Shown here: in pieces, positions 35,806 through 46,983 of the stretch
How the letters are laid out: each line of letters begins with the position of its first letter
Numbering within the stretch: position 1 is the stretch's first letter
Assembly: GCA_038363925.1 (NCBI GenBank)
Contig: JAQQWL010000009.1
Coordinates: 1,178,001 to 1,242,000 of the forward strand
DNA length: 64,000 nt
Source: Apiospora phragmitis
Taxonomy: Eukaryota; Ascomycota; Sordariomycetes; Amphisphaeriales; Apiosporaceae
Direction of reading: 5' to 3'
Program-made: the position numbers and the translations under genes
Notes under the pieces: model-generated
What the model saw: only the letters and a program-made list of their open reading frames with translations
What the model was told of the DNA's origin: nothing
Database searches by the model: none

Positions 35806-36885
35806 TCATATGTTGGCTGTCACTCCCGGCTCGATTTTCTCCAGCTCCTCCAGCAGCTCCGCAAAAACCCTCCTCTGCACATTAGCGCCGTCCTGGCTGC
35901 GGACGAAGCGGCTCGGCTCCCAGACCTTGCAGTCCGACAGGTACTTGCCGTGGGTATCCTCCAGCGCGGTCGCGGCCGCCACCAGATTGCGTGAGCCCAT
36001 CTCCGCCGTGCGCGCGAATAAGCGCATGCTAACGTACAAGATCCAAAGTGAATGGCCAAGGGCGTGCCGGAACAGTTCCGAGCGGCAGAGCCCCGGGTTG
36101 AGGGTGTTGAGGATGACGCGGGGCTGCTGCTTCATGCCGGTGGACGACGCCGAGTCGTCGCCACCATCCAACGCCTTGGCGAGCTCGCGCACGATCAGGA
36201 GCTGCAGCAGCTTCGTGTCGCCGTAGCGCGACATCAAGTCCTGGTCGCCCCGCAGCGCCTGAAGGACGGCCGGGCTGTCGCGGCAGCGGAAGTTGGTGAC
36301 GACGTGCGCGTCGGACGAGACGACGGTGAGGTGCGGCGCCGCGTTGAACCGGGCGGCGGTCCGCCGCAGCAGCGGCAGCAGCAACAAAGCCAGCAGGAAG
36401 GTCGACAGCACGTTGACGGTGACCTGTTCCTCGTAGCCCTCGCGCTCGAAGAACTGGGTGTGCAGGACGCTCGCGTTCTCGAGGAGAATGTCGAGGCGGA
36501 CGAGCTGCTGGTCGGCGCGGCGGCAGAAGTCCTTGACGCTCGCGAAGGAGGACAGGTCCAGCGGCCAGACTTCGACGACGCCCTTGCGGCTTGGGGGGGC
36601 CGAGGCCTCGATGTCGGCTTTGGCTGCGGCGCCCTTGTCGGGGTTGCGGCAGGCGATGATGACCTTGGCGGCGTTCAGGCGCACAAAGTGCCGCGCGGCC
36701 TCGAGGCCGAGGCCGACATTGCCGCCGGTGACGATGACGACTTTGTCCGTGCAGTCTGTGGCGGGGTAGGGCAGTGATGTCCACTGTGAGACAAAGAACT
36801 GGAGAGGTGAGCTGGACGGTTGTGTTAGCTAACAGCACGACAAGGGAGAGTAAGAGGCGGTCAGTTACAGCTCAAAGAGACCCAT
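35806..36885 (-). CDS. Short-chain dehydrogenase/reductase (SDR), intact catalytic motifs
   Basis: NAD(P)-dependent oxidoreductase of unknown substrate. Exon 1 is only 17 nt (36885-36869, MGLFEL). After a 57-nt intron with GCTAAC branch site, exon 2 36811-35806 gives 340 residues in total. Motifs: VVIVTGGNVGLGLEAARHF (TGxxxGxG), WPLDLSSFASVKDF, ILLENASV (variant of NNAG), LTVVSSDAHV (Ser), and SRYGDTKLLQLL (Tyr-x3-Lys). LGHSLWILYVSMRLFART near the C-terminus is hydrophobic. It resembles the fungal retinol-dehydrogenase/WWOX-like SDRs that often sit in secondary-metabolite loci. Placed next to the amidoligase and DUF2264 genes. Confidence 0.85.
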
Positions 36886-37646
36886 ATTATCGGCCAGAAA
36901 TAAGACAAGCAGCTATTTAAACAATTACAATATACCTTTGATGGGGCAAGTGAGGCAAATAAAAGACACGTAGGGTTGGTGCAGTTTATATCGTCGCCGT
37001 CGAAACAAACTTATGGACCCCGGGATGCTTCGTTTTAGCTCGTGTTCGGGCGTTTCAAGCTGGTCTCCTCAGCACCGGAAACATCCCCGGACCCTTACTT
37101 GTAAGGTTCATTGGATTGATTGCTTCCTGGCTAAGGACGCACAGGTACTTCTCTTGTTCTGGTGATGCTGTACTCGTATATGTTAGCTGGTTTGATTGGC
37201 TGTTGTCGGCCAGTATAATTTAAGTATGTAAGCAGACATGGCTGTGTAACGAGGTACATATAGTCGGCTATAGATTGGCCTACATATCCGCAGCTCGCAT
37301 CGAAATCCGCCGAGCGGGTGGACCCATGGACGGGAACTATAGCATCCATTGGCGGATGTTGAAGACTGATATATGCAGCTGACATTAGCCGCGAACACCA
37401 CCACACCCCACGCAATACCCATTTACCCCCTCACTGCAACTGCAACTATGCGCTATGGGGGGAAAGATGCTCCTTTGGAGTTTGGGGTAATGGATACCCG
37501 TGGAGGAAGTGGGCTGATGCTTGGCATCCAAGTCTTAGTATAACAACCGCCGACATAACTTTGACTTCGAGGTACACTGGGAGTTTTGCAGTTCCTATAT
37601 TTTGCATCAGTTGTATATAAAGGAATCGAGCAAAAGTCGCGAGACA
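36886..37646. other. Intergenic region between SDR and DUF2264 gene
   Basis: Divergent promoter area. Small open frames without domains only. Confidence 0.35.
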
Positions 37647-40157
37647 ATGGAACCAACAATCGGTCTCGTACTTGGCTACGATGCGGTGCATCCTTTCGCC
37701 AAGGTCAAAATCACCGACCGCGCCTCGGTACAGGAACTGCTGAGGACCCTGCTCGACCCCCTCGAGCCCTTCTTCTCTCCCCTGAAGTCCCGCGTGCGGT
37801 GCCCGGGCGCCACCGCCGTCCGCTTCGACCAAACCGCGTCCGAGATCGAAGGCATCTGCCGGCCCCTCTGGGGCTTGGCCTGTCTCCTGGCCGGCGGCGG
37901 CGAGTACCGCGGCACCGAGTGGTGGGTGCAGGGCATCAAGGCCGGGACCGACCCCGAGAACCCCGAGTTCTGGGGCTACCCACGAGACAATGACCAGAGG
38001 ATGGTGGAGATGTGTCCGTTCGGTAAGTGGGAAGAAAAGGGGGGAGGGGGAGACGGCGGTCTAAAGTAGTCGCAATTCTTTCTGATGCTCTCCACAGGCT
38101 ACGCATTGGCTGTCGCACCCGTGTTCTGGCAGTCGTTGAATGGAAAGGAACGTGGGAATGTGGAGGCGTGGTTGGGAAACTCGATCAATGAGAAGAAGTA
38201 AAGGAACCCCCCCTTTAAATTGGTCTCATCATTATTATTGCTACTAAAATCATGTGACAGCATGCCAAACACCAATTGGCTGTGGTTTCGCGTGTTTGCC
38301 AACCTTGGCCTCAAGAAGAACGGCGGCAAGTTCTCGCAGGACAGGTTGGACAGCGATATCGAACACCTCAACACATTCTACCGAGGCGATGGGTGGTCCA
38401 ATGATGGCCCAGAAGGCATTCATCGTGAGTTACCTTTCGGGTAGCATACAGGGGAAGCGAACTAGGATGTACAATCGCTTACAGACTGGTAGAAATGGAC
38501 TACTATTCATCCAGCTTCGCCATCCACTTCCTGCAGCTCCTGTACGCCAAATTAGCAGGCGACGAAGAACCGGAACGGGCGGAAGAGTTCAAGAAACGGG
38601 CCCAGATGGCCGCTCTCGACTTGATTCACTACTTCGACGACGAAGGTATATCGCTCTCCTTGCACTCTTCACTGCCGGTTACGTGTATTAACAATTGGAT
38701 AGGGAGAGCAATCCCATTCGGACGGAGTGTTGGGTACCGATTCGCCATGATCTCATTCTGGGGTGCGTTGGCTTACGCCGGAGTCGAGCTGCCTGCTCCC
38801 CCTAACATGGGGAATGGTAAAGGGGATAGTGCTTCGACATCTGAGGTGGTGGCAGACGCAGCCAGATATATGGAGTCCGAGTGGAACTCTCACAATTGGG
38901 TATTCGTACCCAAATATGTATGTAAGTATATTCATCATCAGCCCCTGGATTACAAACCCGTATTGTGAAACATTGCTAAAAATTCCATAGATGGCTGAAA
39001 ACTACAACAGCCCTGGGAGTCCGGTAAGACCCGAACAAAAACGTGACTCAGAGAATCTCAGCTAACCTATAATAGTACTGGGCATGCCTTGGGTTCATCT
39101 GCTTAGCAGTGCCGCCAGAACACCCCTTTTGGACTTCAGAAGAAGAGCTTCCTCGAGATGCCATCCCCAAGATAAAAGGGCTGAAGCATCCTGGACACAT
39201 CGTGAGGTATGCTTTCGCCTAGGGCTCTGACCAAACCACTTGAAGACCCGGCTAACGTGATCATCATAACAGCTACCTCGGAGGGCATTGCATGCTCCTC
39301 TCCTCGGGCCAGGCCTGTGGCTACCCCATGAAGGGCACGCACGCCAAGTACGGCGCCTTCGCCTACAGCAGCGCCTACGGCTACTCGGTGCCCCCGGGCC
39401 TCCTGACGCTCGAGCAGTACGCCCTGGCGTCGCAGCTGGGTCTGTCGGACGACGGCGGCGAGTACTGGAAGACGCGGCGGGCGTCCGAATATGCAGGACT
39501 CGAGACGCGCGGGACGGATGATGATGGTAGTGGCAATAACGAGATCACGCCCGTGCTCGTCTCGATCTGGAAGCCGTTCCGCGACGTCACGGTGCGGACC
39601 ACGCTCGTGCCGCCCGCTGAGGCGACGCCCAACTGGCACTTGCGCGCGCACCGCGTCGAGGCCGCGGGCCGCGAGGTCATGACGGCGGATGGGTCCTTCG
39701 CTATCCGCAACCGGCGGGAGCCCGACGGGCGCTACCTCGATCTGTATGATGCGGGAAAGGGCGGCGAGGGCACGTTCCCCAAGATCATCGGCAACTATGA
39801 CCTCAACACGCCCGAGGGCTGGGCCGCGTGCCGCGAGGGCGCCTTTGCCGTGTCGCTCGGGGCCGGCGCTGTGGGCATCAAGGCGCTCGAGGACGTGGAC
39901 GCGGACACGGACGCGGGCAAGGGGAAAGTCGGGCGCAGCGCGATGCTGGTCAACGCCGACCCCAACTCCAATCTCCTCGAGAGCCGCACCGTCATCCCCA
40001 CGCTGCAGCACACCGTCAGCCAGGGGAGACGGTCTGGTACGTCTCGGCCGTCTATGCCAAGCCGTCCGGCGAGGGCGTGCCGAAGGAGAGCTACCTCGAC
40101 GGTTGGGACAAGGTGCCGGAGATTCCTGAGTGGCTCAAGGAAGAGATGAAAGCCTAA
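37647..40157 (+). CDS. DUF2264-family protein (8 exons, two frameshifts)
   Basis: DUF2264 proteins have an N-terminal (alpha/alpha)-barrel-like domain related to glycoside-processing enzymes; the activity is not established. Exons: 37647-38022, 38098-38197, 38261-38424, 38493-38645, 38703-38921, 38991-39023 (33 nt), 39076-39206, 39273-40157. Family phrases: [133 protein letters not shown]. Two indels are needed: one extra C in the run 38798-38802 (GVELPAP into [14 protein letters not shown]) and one missing G near 40023-40026 (VSQG into [15 protein letters not shown]). They cancel to 686 residues. Confidence 0.88.
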
Positions 40158-40862
40158 TGTGGTTATCGTTTTTATGATATGTAGCTTAGACTGCACTTGA
40201 TGAATACAATATCACTCTGTTTGTGGTTTCTTGGCTATTTTTAATGGAGGTTCTGAGCCTCTAAGGGGTAAGATATTGCCGCTGATACCATGGTGTACCC
40301 TTTCCCTTGTGAATATCGAATGATTGCAACAGCCCCCAGAACAGCCCCCAAGCGCCAAGACTGGTTATATCGAGTAAGAACTTGCATCTAGTTCGACGGG
40401 TTCAGGATCTCGCACAAAAGGAAACCGACAAGTTCCTAGTCACAGTTTCATTGCAGGGGGACAGGGTGGTACCGAAAAGGCCGAGACATACCCTGGCATA
40501 TGTGTATGATAATGCACGGGTGCTTTGCAGATGTTGACGATAGGCCCCTAGCACGCGGTTGGTTGAATAGCACCACCCATGTCAGCCACCATAAACCAGA
40601 ATCGGTGCTGGGTTGGGGGTTTGAGGAGGTCTGTACCCAACTCATGCAGGGGATATCACTTGAGACTTGAGTGTGTGAACTCGCAGTGCAGTGCTATGGA
40701 GAGGTAGATTTCGAGCTTACCCGGCTACCAACCTAAGCCTATCCCTATGTTCGCTTCCACCTCTATCGAACAGTCTCAGCAAACCCAGCGTAGAACCCAC
40801 AAGATCGCGATACAATCTGTGCCGATTTTATCCTTTTTTTTTTTTTTTAGTTCTAATCCAGC
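40158..40862. other. Intergenic region
   Basis: About 700 bp with no recognisable gene, ending in a poly-T tract near 40836-40850 just before the hydrolase start. Confidence 0.35.
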
Positions 40863-42109
40863 ATGATGGTGTTGAAGAAGATCTTAGGTTTATGCTGCTT
40901 CCAGGAGACCCAAAAGGACAACGTGCTTGAGTTGGATGTCACAGAAACAGCTGCACTAACAACTGTCCACTGTGGCGAGAAACCAGTAGTAGAGTGAGTT
41001 CACGTCGTCTTGGCCTTTTCTGCATATTGGCAGGCTTATTATCCTACAGTATCGTGGCTATACACGGACTCAACGGCCATGCGGTGAAGTCTTTCACTGC
41101 TGAGAAGACACAGAGCTTCTGGCTCGGTGATGGGGACATGCTCCCTCGAGACCTCCGCAACAGTCGCATCATGACCTTCAGTTACCAGGCCAGCGTAGCG
41201 GCACTGTTCGACAGAACCTCGTCCGATACTTTTCTACAGCATGCGACTACCCTGGCACAGGAATTGGCTGCATATAGATCGGTAAGTCTGCTGCTCCTCA
41301 CTCTCATTATTTTTCATCTGTGAGCCTCAATTCATTTTCTGACGACATCCCAGATTAATGGTGCAACTCGCAGACCACTCATCTTTATTTGCCACTCACT
41401 GGGCGGGATCATCGCTAAACGCGTACGGAACCTCATCAGCGCCGCGTTGCTGTTGTCCAGGCTAACTCATGTTCACAGGCACTCATCTACGCCGAAAGCA
41501 GGAAGGAAAAGAAGATGGAACACGTCCACGCTCTTTTTGTCTCTACATACGCCATGTTGTTCTTCGGCACACCCCACAATGGCAGCAGTCGGGCCAATCT
41601 CGCCTCATACGCCCAACGCATGGTCTCTTCATTGATGCCGTCCAAGATGATTGATACAGATTCTCAACTCCTCAACGCCCTGAAGGACGGTTCAGAGATT
41701 CTCCAGGAGATCACAGATAACTTCCAACCTAAAATGAAGAGGTTCCATGTCTTCTTCTTCTGGGAGCAATTAAAGACTGATCTCGGCGCCAAATACGACT
41801 ACGTAAGTAGCTCATTTCCGCATCTCGTCTCTGACTGTAGTAAAGTGAGCAAACGAGTTGACCGACCAGATCGTAACGGAAACATCTGCAGTCCCGATCC
41901 TTGATGAAACAGAGCGTGCAGGCATCCGGGCGGAACATCGACATATGTGCAAATTTGCTTCTCGAGACGCGCCGGGCTACCCACTAGTTGCAGCAACACT
42001 GATTAGGTATTTAGAAGCTGCGCCCAGCGCCATTCCCCGACGGTGGAATGAGGCGACAGAATCCATCAGGATCATGAGGAAGGGAGAGGCGGATGAGCTT
42101 GTTTTGTAG
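40863..42109 (+). CDS. DUF676/SERAC1-like alpha/beta hydrolase, likely detached N-terminal domain of an NLR-type protein
   Basis: Exons: 40863-40993, 41050-41281, 41354-41422, 41479-41802, 41870-42109; phases add exactly to 331 residues. Motifs: DIVAIHGLNGHAVKSF (oxyanion HGLNGH), SRIMTFSYQ, LIFICHSLGGIIAKRALIYA (nucleophile Ser in HSLGG), MLFFGTPHNGS, VTETSAVPI and HRHMCKFASRD (likely catalytic His). In fungi this domain commonly stands at the N-terminus of NB-ARC/TPR or NACHT proteins, where it is followed by a linker like RRWNEATESIRIMRKGEADE, which is seen here. The frame then stops at 42107. An NB-ARC/TPR sequence on the same strand begins 470 bp later, with a P450 fragment between. It may still work alone as a lipase or esterase. 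Confidence 0.75.
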
Positions 42110-42168
42110 AGTATAGAGTTGGAATTTGATAGTTATGAAAGACAGCAATTTTGTAAGTAATAAGTGTT

Positions 42169-42564
42169 TTACAATTCCACCTTGCAGCCGTCTTTGATCT
42201 GCAGCACAAGTGTCATCTTTTGCTTCTCTACCCCTGTCAGCTCGACAACTTCTCCCTTAGGGAGACGGATTGAAGGGTATTTCTGCATTATACGAACTAC
42301 TGCGTACGCAGCTTCGGTTGGGCAAAGTCCACTGTGATAAATAAAGTCAGTTTAGCTTCAGTCGGCGAGGGTTTGTCTGGCAATCTTACAGCCAAGGCAT
42401 GTTCGGGGGCCACCACTGAATGGTAAGTACGCCCATTTCAGGTAGGTTGGGTTAGGATTGATAGGCATATCCTCATCCCACCTCACCGGGCGGAATATTT
42501 CTGCGTCCATTCCGAAGAGATCAGGCCGTCGGTGCATGGTGTACACACTGAACGCCACAGACAC
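42169..42564 (-). pseudogene. 3'-terminal fragment of a cytochrome P450 (CYP52-like)
   Basis: The minus strand encodes only the last ~110 residues of a P450: VSVAFSVYTMHRRPDLFGMD, EIFRPVRWDEDMP (PERF-type region) and YLPFSGGPRTCLG (heme-binding Cys). After an apparent 58-nt intron (42389-42332, GTAAGA donor, CACAG acceptor) it continues LDFAQP, then AAYAVVRIMQKYPSIRLPKG and ends DGCKVEL with stop at 42169. A one-base deletion (GG to G near 42310) lies in the second exon. Nothing upstream of VSVAF on the minus strand is P450-like; the sequence there is antisense to the NB-ARC gene. The fragment has no start and cannot be functional. Confidence 0.8.
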
Positions 42565-42577
42565 CCAGCTGCAGCAG

Positions 42578-45247
42578 ATGAGATCAGAAATTGCATATCT
42601 TCAAGCGAATCTGCAAGATTCGGCAGAATCACTCAGGGCAGAATCCACTGAGCCCGTCCGCAAAGACGAGACACCTGCAGACTGCGCATCGCCATTCTCC
42701 ATCAATGTCCACTACCTCGTGCGCCGGCGGTCAGATTTCTTTGTTGGCCGACAGGAGGCTGCTGCTGACTTGCGGAGGAGGTTCGGTAGTGAGATATGTA
42801 AGAAACCAAAGATATTCGTCATATACGGATTTCCGGGATCTGGAAAGACCCAGTTTTGTTTGAAGTACCTGGAGGACAGCTGGGAAAGGTAACCATCCCC
42901 ACAGCGTCCGAGAATATCATCACCTTGCTAACATGTCATGCAGGTACTGGGGCGTGTTTTGGATTGACTGCTCAAGTGAAGCCAATGCGGAAAGCAGCTA
43001 TGCAAGTATATCACGGCATGCAGGTAGAGGTGGTGGGTCTGGCGCGGGAATACAATGGCTTTCTCAGACATCAAAACCGTGGCTCCTTGTACTTGATAAT
43101 GCTAATACCCCTGAAATGGACTTATCGGCCTTTCTTCCACGTTCTGGTAACGACCACATACTCGTTACGACTCGGAACCCGGACATCAAGATGTACAACA
43201 CGATCGGAACCCTTTTGTTCAGAGGAATGGATCCCGAAGAGGCCATTGTTCTTTTACTCAGGCTGGCATATCCAGACAGGGAAGTTCATTTTGTCAGCCA
43301 GGAGTACCGTGAACCCGCGCAGACGATTGCGATGGAGCTGGGATACTTAGCGCTTGACTTGAAGCAGGCCGCCTCCGTAATCCGTCAGAACCTCTTGCCG
43401 CTTGAGAAGTACTTGAAGTCTCTACTGATGTGCCGCAAAAGCTTGCTGAGCCGTCCTTCTATAACGTGTGCGGCGGAGGCCAACATCATTGCCACATGGG
43501 AACTTCCCTTCGCTGACATCACGAGCCGAACAACGACCTGGTATGTGGATGCCGTTGACTTGATCCATCTTCTGGCATTCATGCATTTCGCTTCGATCCC
43601 CCACGTGCTGTTCTCACGCTCATCAGATAACGTCAAGATGCTCCAACAATTAGGAGTCCATATCCCCATGATGACCGAGCTTACGTCGGCACAAGAGGTC
43701 GAGGTCCGCGTTCGTCAAGCAGCAAGAGTGCTCTACGAACATTCCATCATTTCATTCGCCAGCACCGAAGACAGTCCTATCAGCTACCCGGGCGCAGCCA
43801 AGACCGTCTTGTACCTCTCACTGCATCCGGCCATACATCAGTGGGCTAGAGATCGCTTGAACCAGGAGAAGCAGCGACAGTGGCTCGACTGTGTCGGTGC
43901 CATCATTGCGTCCTCCTTTCCAATAGATATGGAGACGTCAGGGGCCACGTTTCGTCGCCAGTTACTGCCCCATATCGGCGCGTGCATATCCTTCACCGAG
44001 AGCGCATACACTACGCTGCCCATATCCTTTGACCAAGCATCAAACATGGAGAAATTCGGCCTAGTGTATGCCGAGAATGAATTCTGGAGGCGCGCCAGAG
44101 CTCTGCAACAAAAGGTCGCAGCGTAAAGAAAATCACATCTCGGGGCGGCTCACCCTGCAACTGTCTTTGCCCAGAGTGCTCTTGCGACGACTTACTGGAA
44201 CCTCTTTGAGATTCAGTCGTGTCTGGAGGTACAGACGCAGATTCGGCAGGCACTCTGGTGGTCACGCCCCTCATTGTAATTCTGGCTGTTTTGGCCGCCC
44301 TGGAGGCCTGTACACCTACACTACCTGATAAACCTAGACGATTTGACGCGGGCCCTTTGGCTCGCAGGCATGCGGGGACTTTCCGCAATGGCGGGTTCCA
44401 GAGCCGTAGACCGGCTGACTCACATGCTGGGGCGCGATGACCCCATCACCCTCAGCGCCATGTTCAATCTGGCCCGTACATACCTCCATATAGGGAGACA
44501 CGAAGAATCCTATCGGTTGTTGAGTCATGTCCTGCACAGACGGCTCCATTACTTCGGCCCGAGCCACCCCGAGACGCTCATGGCCAAGAACGAGCTCGGG
44601 ATGAACCTATGTGCGCAGAAGACCCGGCTGCACGAGGCTCAGAGCTTGGTGCTGGAAGTTGTCGAGGAGCGGAAACGGGTTCTTGGCGAAGATCACGCAT
44701 ACACCCTCTGGTCCATCAACGACCTGTTAAAGATCTACTGCGAACTTAAACAACCCCATCAAGCCGCAGTTCTGCTCGAGGATATTGTCCCAATTGTGGA
44801 ACGCACACTAGGCCCCCGGCATGGTCATGACCAAGTCCAACCTCTGTCGAGCTTATATCCTCTGTGATAGGATTACGGAGGCCGGGGCGTTGTCACGCGT
44901 TTTGCTCGAGATAACCACACCCAAGCATCCTGATTGGGTTCACGCCAAATGGGGACAAGCATATGTTCTCTTCCTTTGAGGGCCAGAAAGACGATACCGA
45001 AATATGCTGCGTCGAGTTGCTTGCACACATCGAGAAGACAAAGATTTTTGAACTCGATAATCCGCGTACCATTGCGATAGCAGATCTTCTGCACCGTGTG
45101 TACACAGAGAAGGGCCGCCAGGGTGAAGCGGATGAGTTGAAATCCAAGTTTCCAAAATTACTCGACAAGGGCACTTTAAGGTCAATTGATCATTTGCCGT
45201 TGGGACCTCTGAGGAGAAGAGTGACTAGCGATCATGATGACGCATAG
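42578..45247 (+). pseudogene. NB-ARC/TPR STAND protein (fungal NLR-like), broken by stops and frameshifts
   Basis: First Met at 42578 (MRSEIAYLQANLQ). Exon 1 ends 42888 and exon 2 starts 42944 (GCTAAC branch, CAG acceptor). NB-ARC: RRRSDFFVGRQEAAADL, Walker A IYGFPGSGKTQF, WGVFWIDCSSE, Walker B KPWLLVLDNAN, ILVTTRNPDI, ELGYLALDLKQAASVI; then a winged-helix-like region to about 44100. The same frame then meets TAA at 44124, reads TPR-like GAAHPATVFAQSALATTYWN, meets TAA near 44274, and continues as TPR repeats (DPITLSAMFNLARTYLHIG; HPETLMAKNELGMNL; DHAYTLWSINDLLKIY). Two one-base insertions (about 44825 and 44970) precede the final segment to 45247. It probably belonged with the hydrolase upstream. 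Role of intact relatives: incompatibility or innate-immunity-like sensing. Confidence 0.75.
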
Positions 45248-45397
45248 GGAAAGTACAGGTCATACTTTTTAAAGCTAGAATTCATATTTACCTCGTATGT
45301 AGGTAGCTGTCTCCCCAATAATGTTGAAGTAACCAAATCAATGCTGCTTTTCGACCCCTTTTTGAACTAGCAATACACCTCACTCACTATGAGCTTC

Positions 45398-46983
45398 CTA
45401 CTCCTTGGCATATTGGCTGATAAACTTTGCAAGTTTCTCGGCTCCTACACATCATAAGATCAGTATAATTACCAGATGAGCGTGTAGCTACACGGGATTT
45501 TGATGGCATAGTGAGGATGAAGATATTGTTTTCAGTCCCGAAGAAACCCGACCAAGTACTGGCCAGATAAAGTTGCTCTCGGACGAGAAGGGAAATATAA
45601 GAGAGCAGTGACTTACCTTCCAGTGGTACGGAGTTGTAGTTGCTAGCGCGGATCCCTCCAACACTTCGGTGGCCCTTAAGCCCTTCGAGGCCTTGTTGTT
45701 TCGACTTCTCCAAGAATGCCTTCTCGGCTGCATCCATATCACCTCCCTGTCTCACAGATTAGACCCATGCACTAGCCGGTTTCCGTTACACATAAAAGGG
45801 TGGTCTTACCTTGATAACACGGAAGCAGATGTTCATCCTAGATCGATTGGCCGGCGCGGGGACGATACGGTAGGCATCGGGTTGGCTTTCCAGAGCTTCA
45901 TATATGAGTTTTGCCTTTTGGTTCGCAACAGCTTCCTGGCCGTCTACTTTGTCCGGGAACGAGGCCAAGAGTTTATTGAGTACCAAGCCGGCAATGTACA
46001 CGTCGAATATGCTCAAAGTGTTGTACAAGCTGTTGTTCTTGGCAATAATCTCGTACGAGAGCACGATAGGGCCAATGGGCAGTCCAAGCTTCCTCAGCAG
46101 AGTCGGGGACGGCTGAGGGCATACTGGGGGCAACAGGCTCTTCTTGACGATTACAACTGTAATACCGGTCGAGCCCAGGTTCTTCTGAGCTCCGAAGAAA
46201 ATGAGAGAGTAGTTCTTGATCGGGATCCTCCTTGACAAGATATTGGATGACATATCTGCCACAACGATGGGCCCGGTGCCGTCGGCCTTTGGTGCAAGGG
46301 CCTCGGGGAACTTGCAGAATTCGACGCCATCAACAGTCTCATTGTCACAAAAAAATACCATGGCCGGATTCCTTGACAGCTTCCACGTGCTCTCCTCGGG
46401 GATCTTGCCAAACTTCCCATGGTTGATGGTTCGTGCATCTGCCACGAGGTTCACATGCTCCGGGCCCAGCAGGCGACAAGCTTCCTGATAGGCTTTCAGG
46501 GACCAGCTACCCGTCACGACGTAGTCGAGCTTGAGCTGCTCATCCACCTGCTTCTGGAGGTCTGCTTGGACCTTGGCCTCATCGGCTCCGGCCTTCTCGG
46601 CCTCTTGCTGTTTCCTGGTGACCCAGGCTCCGACCAGGTTGTAGATAGTGGCAGAGAACTCGCCAGTGCCACCGGCCTGCATGAACAGGATCTCATAGTC
46701 CTCGGGCACATCCAGGTAGCTTGCCAGGTCCGCTTTAGCCTCCTCGAGTATCTTAGTAGCGATGGCAGATCGGTGGGAGTGCTCGGCGATGCCCAAGCCA
46801 GTGCCTTGAGGGACGTTAGCAATGGATGCATCTCATTCGATGGGGTAATTAGGACAACTTCGGCCTTGGAGAGCTGTGTGTACCTTGGAAGTCGACCAAC
46901 GCTTGGCTAGCCGTCTGAAGGACATCAGTTGGCAGGGCGGCCGGGCCGGCGCCAAAGTAAGTGATATCACTTCTTGAAGGCAT
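45398..46983 (-). CDS. SER1: Phosphoserine aminotransferase (SER1), PLP-dependent
   Basis: Converts 3-phosphohydroxypyruvate and glutamate to phosphoserine in serine biosynthesis. Exons on the minus strand: 46983-46884, 46804-45810, 45746-45617, 45444-45398; phases sum to 423 residues. Motifs: [45 protein letters not shown] (phosphate and PLP contacts), [12 protein letters not shown] (Asp that contacts the pyridine N), and [12 protein letters not shown] with the Schiff-base Lys. [13 protein letters not shown] and [20 protein letters not shown] complete the substrate site. A short insertion ([20 protein letters not shown]) is charged and probably a surface helix. The gene is intact, in contrast to the NLR remnant beside it. 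Confidence 0.96.

Noticed and set aside
36029..36838. 269-codon minus-strand frame overlapping the SDR
   Set aside because: Arg/Pro-rich shadow frame; the SDR frame carries all the motifs.
44274..44336. 62-nt intron (GTAATT...CCTAG) removing the second TAA of the NLR gene
   Set aside because: It would shift into a frame that loses the TPR sequence, so the stop is more likely a real lesion.
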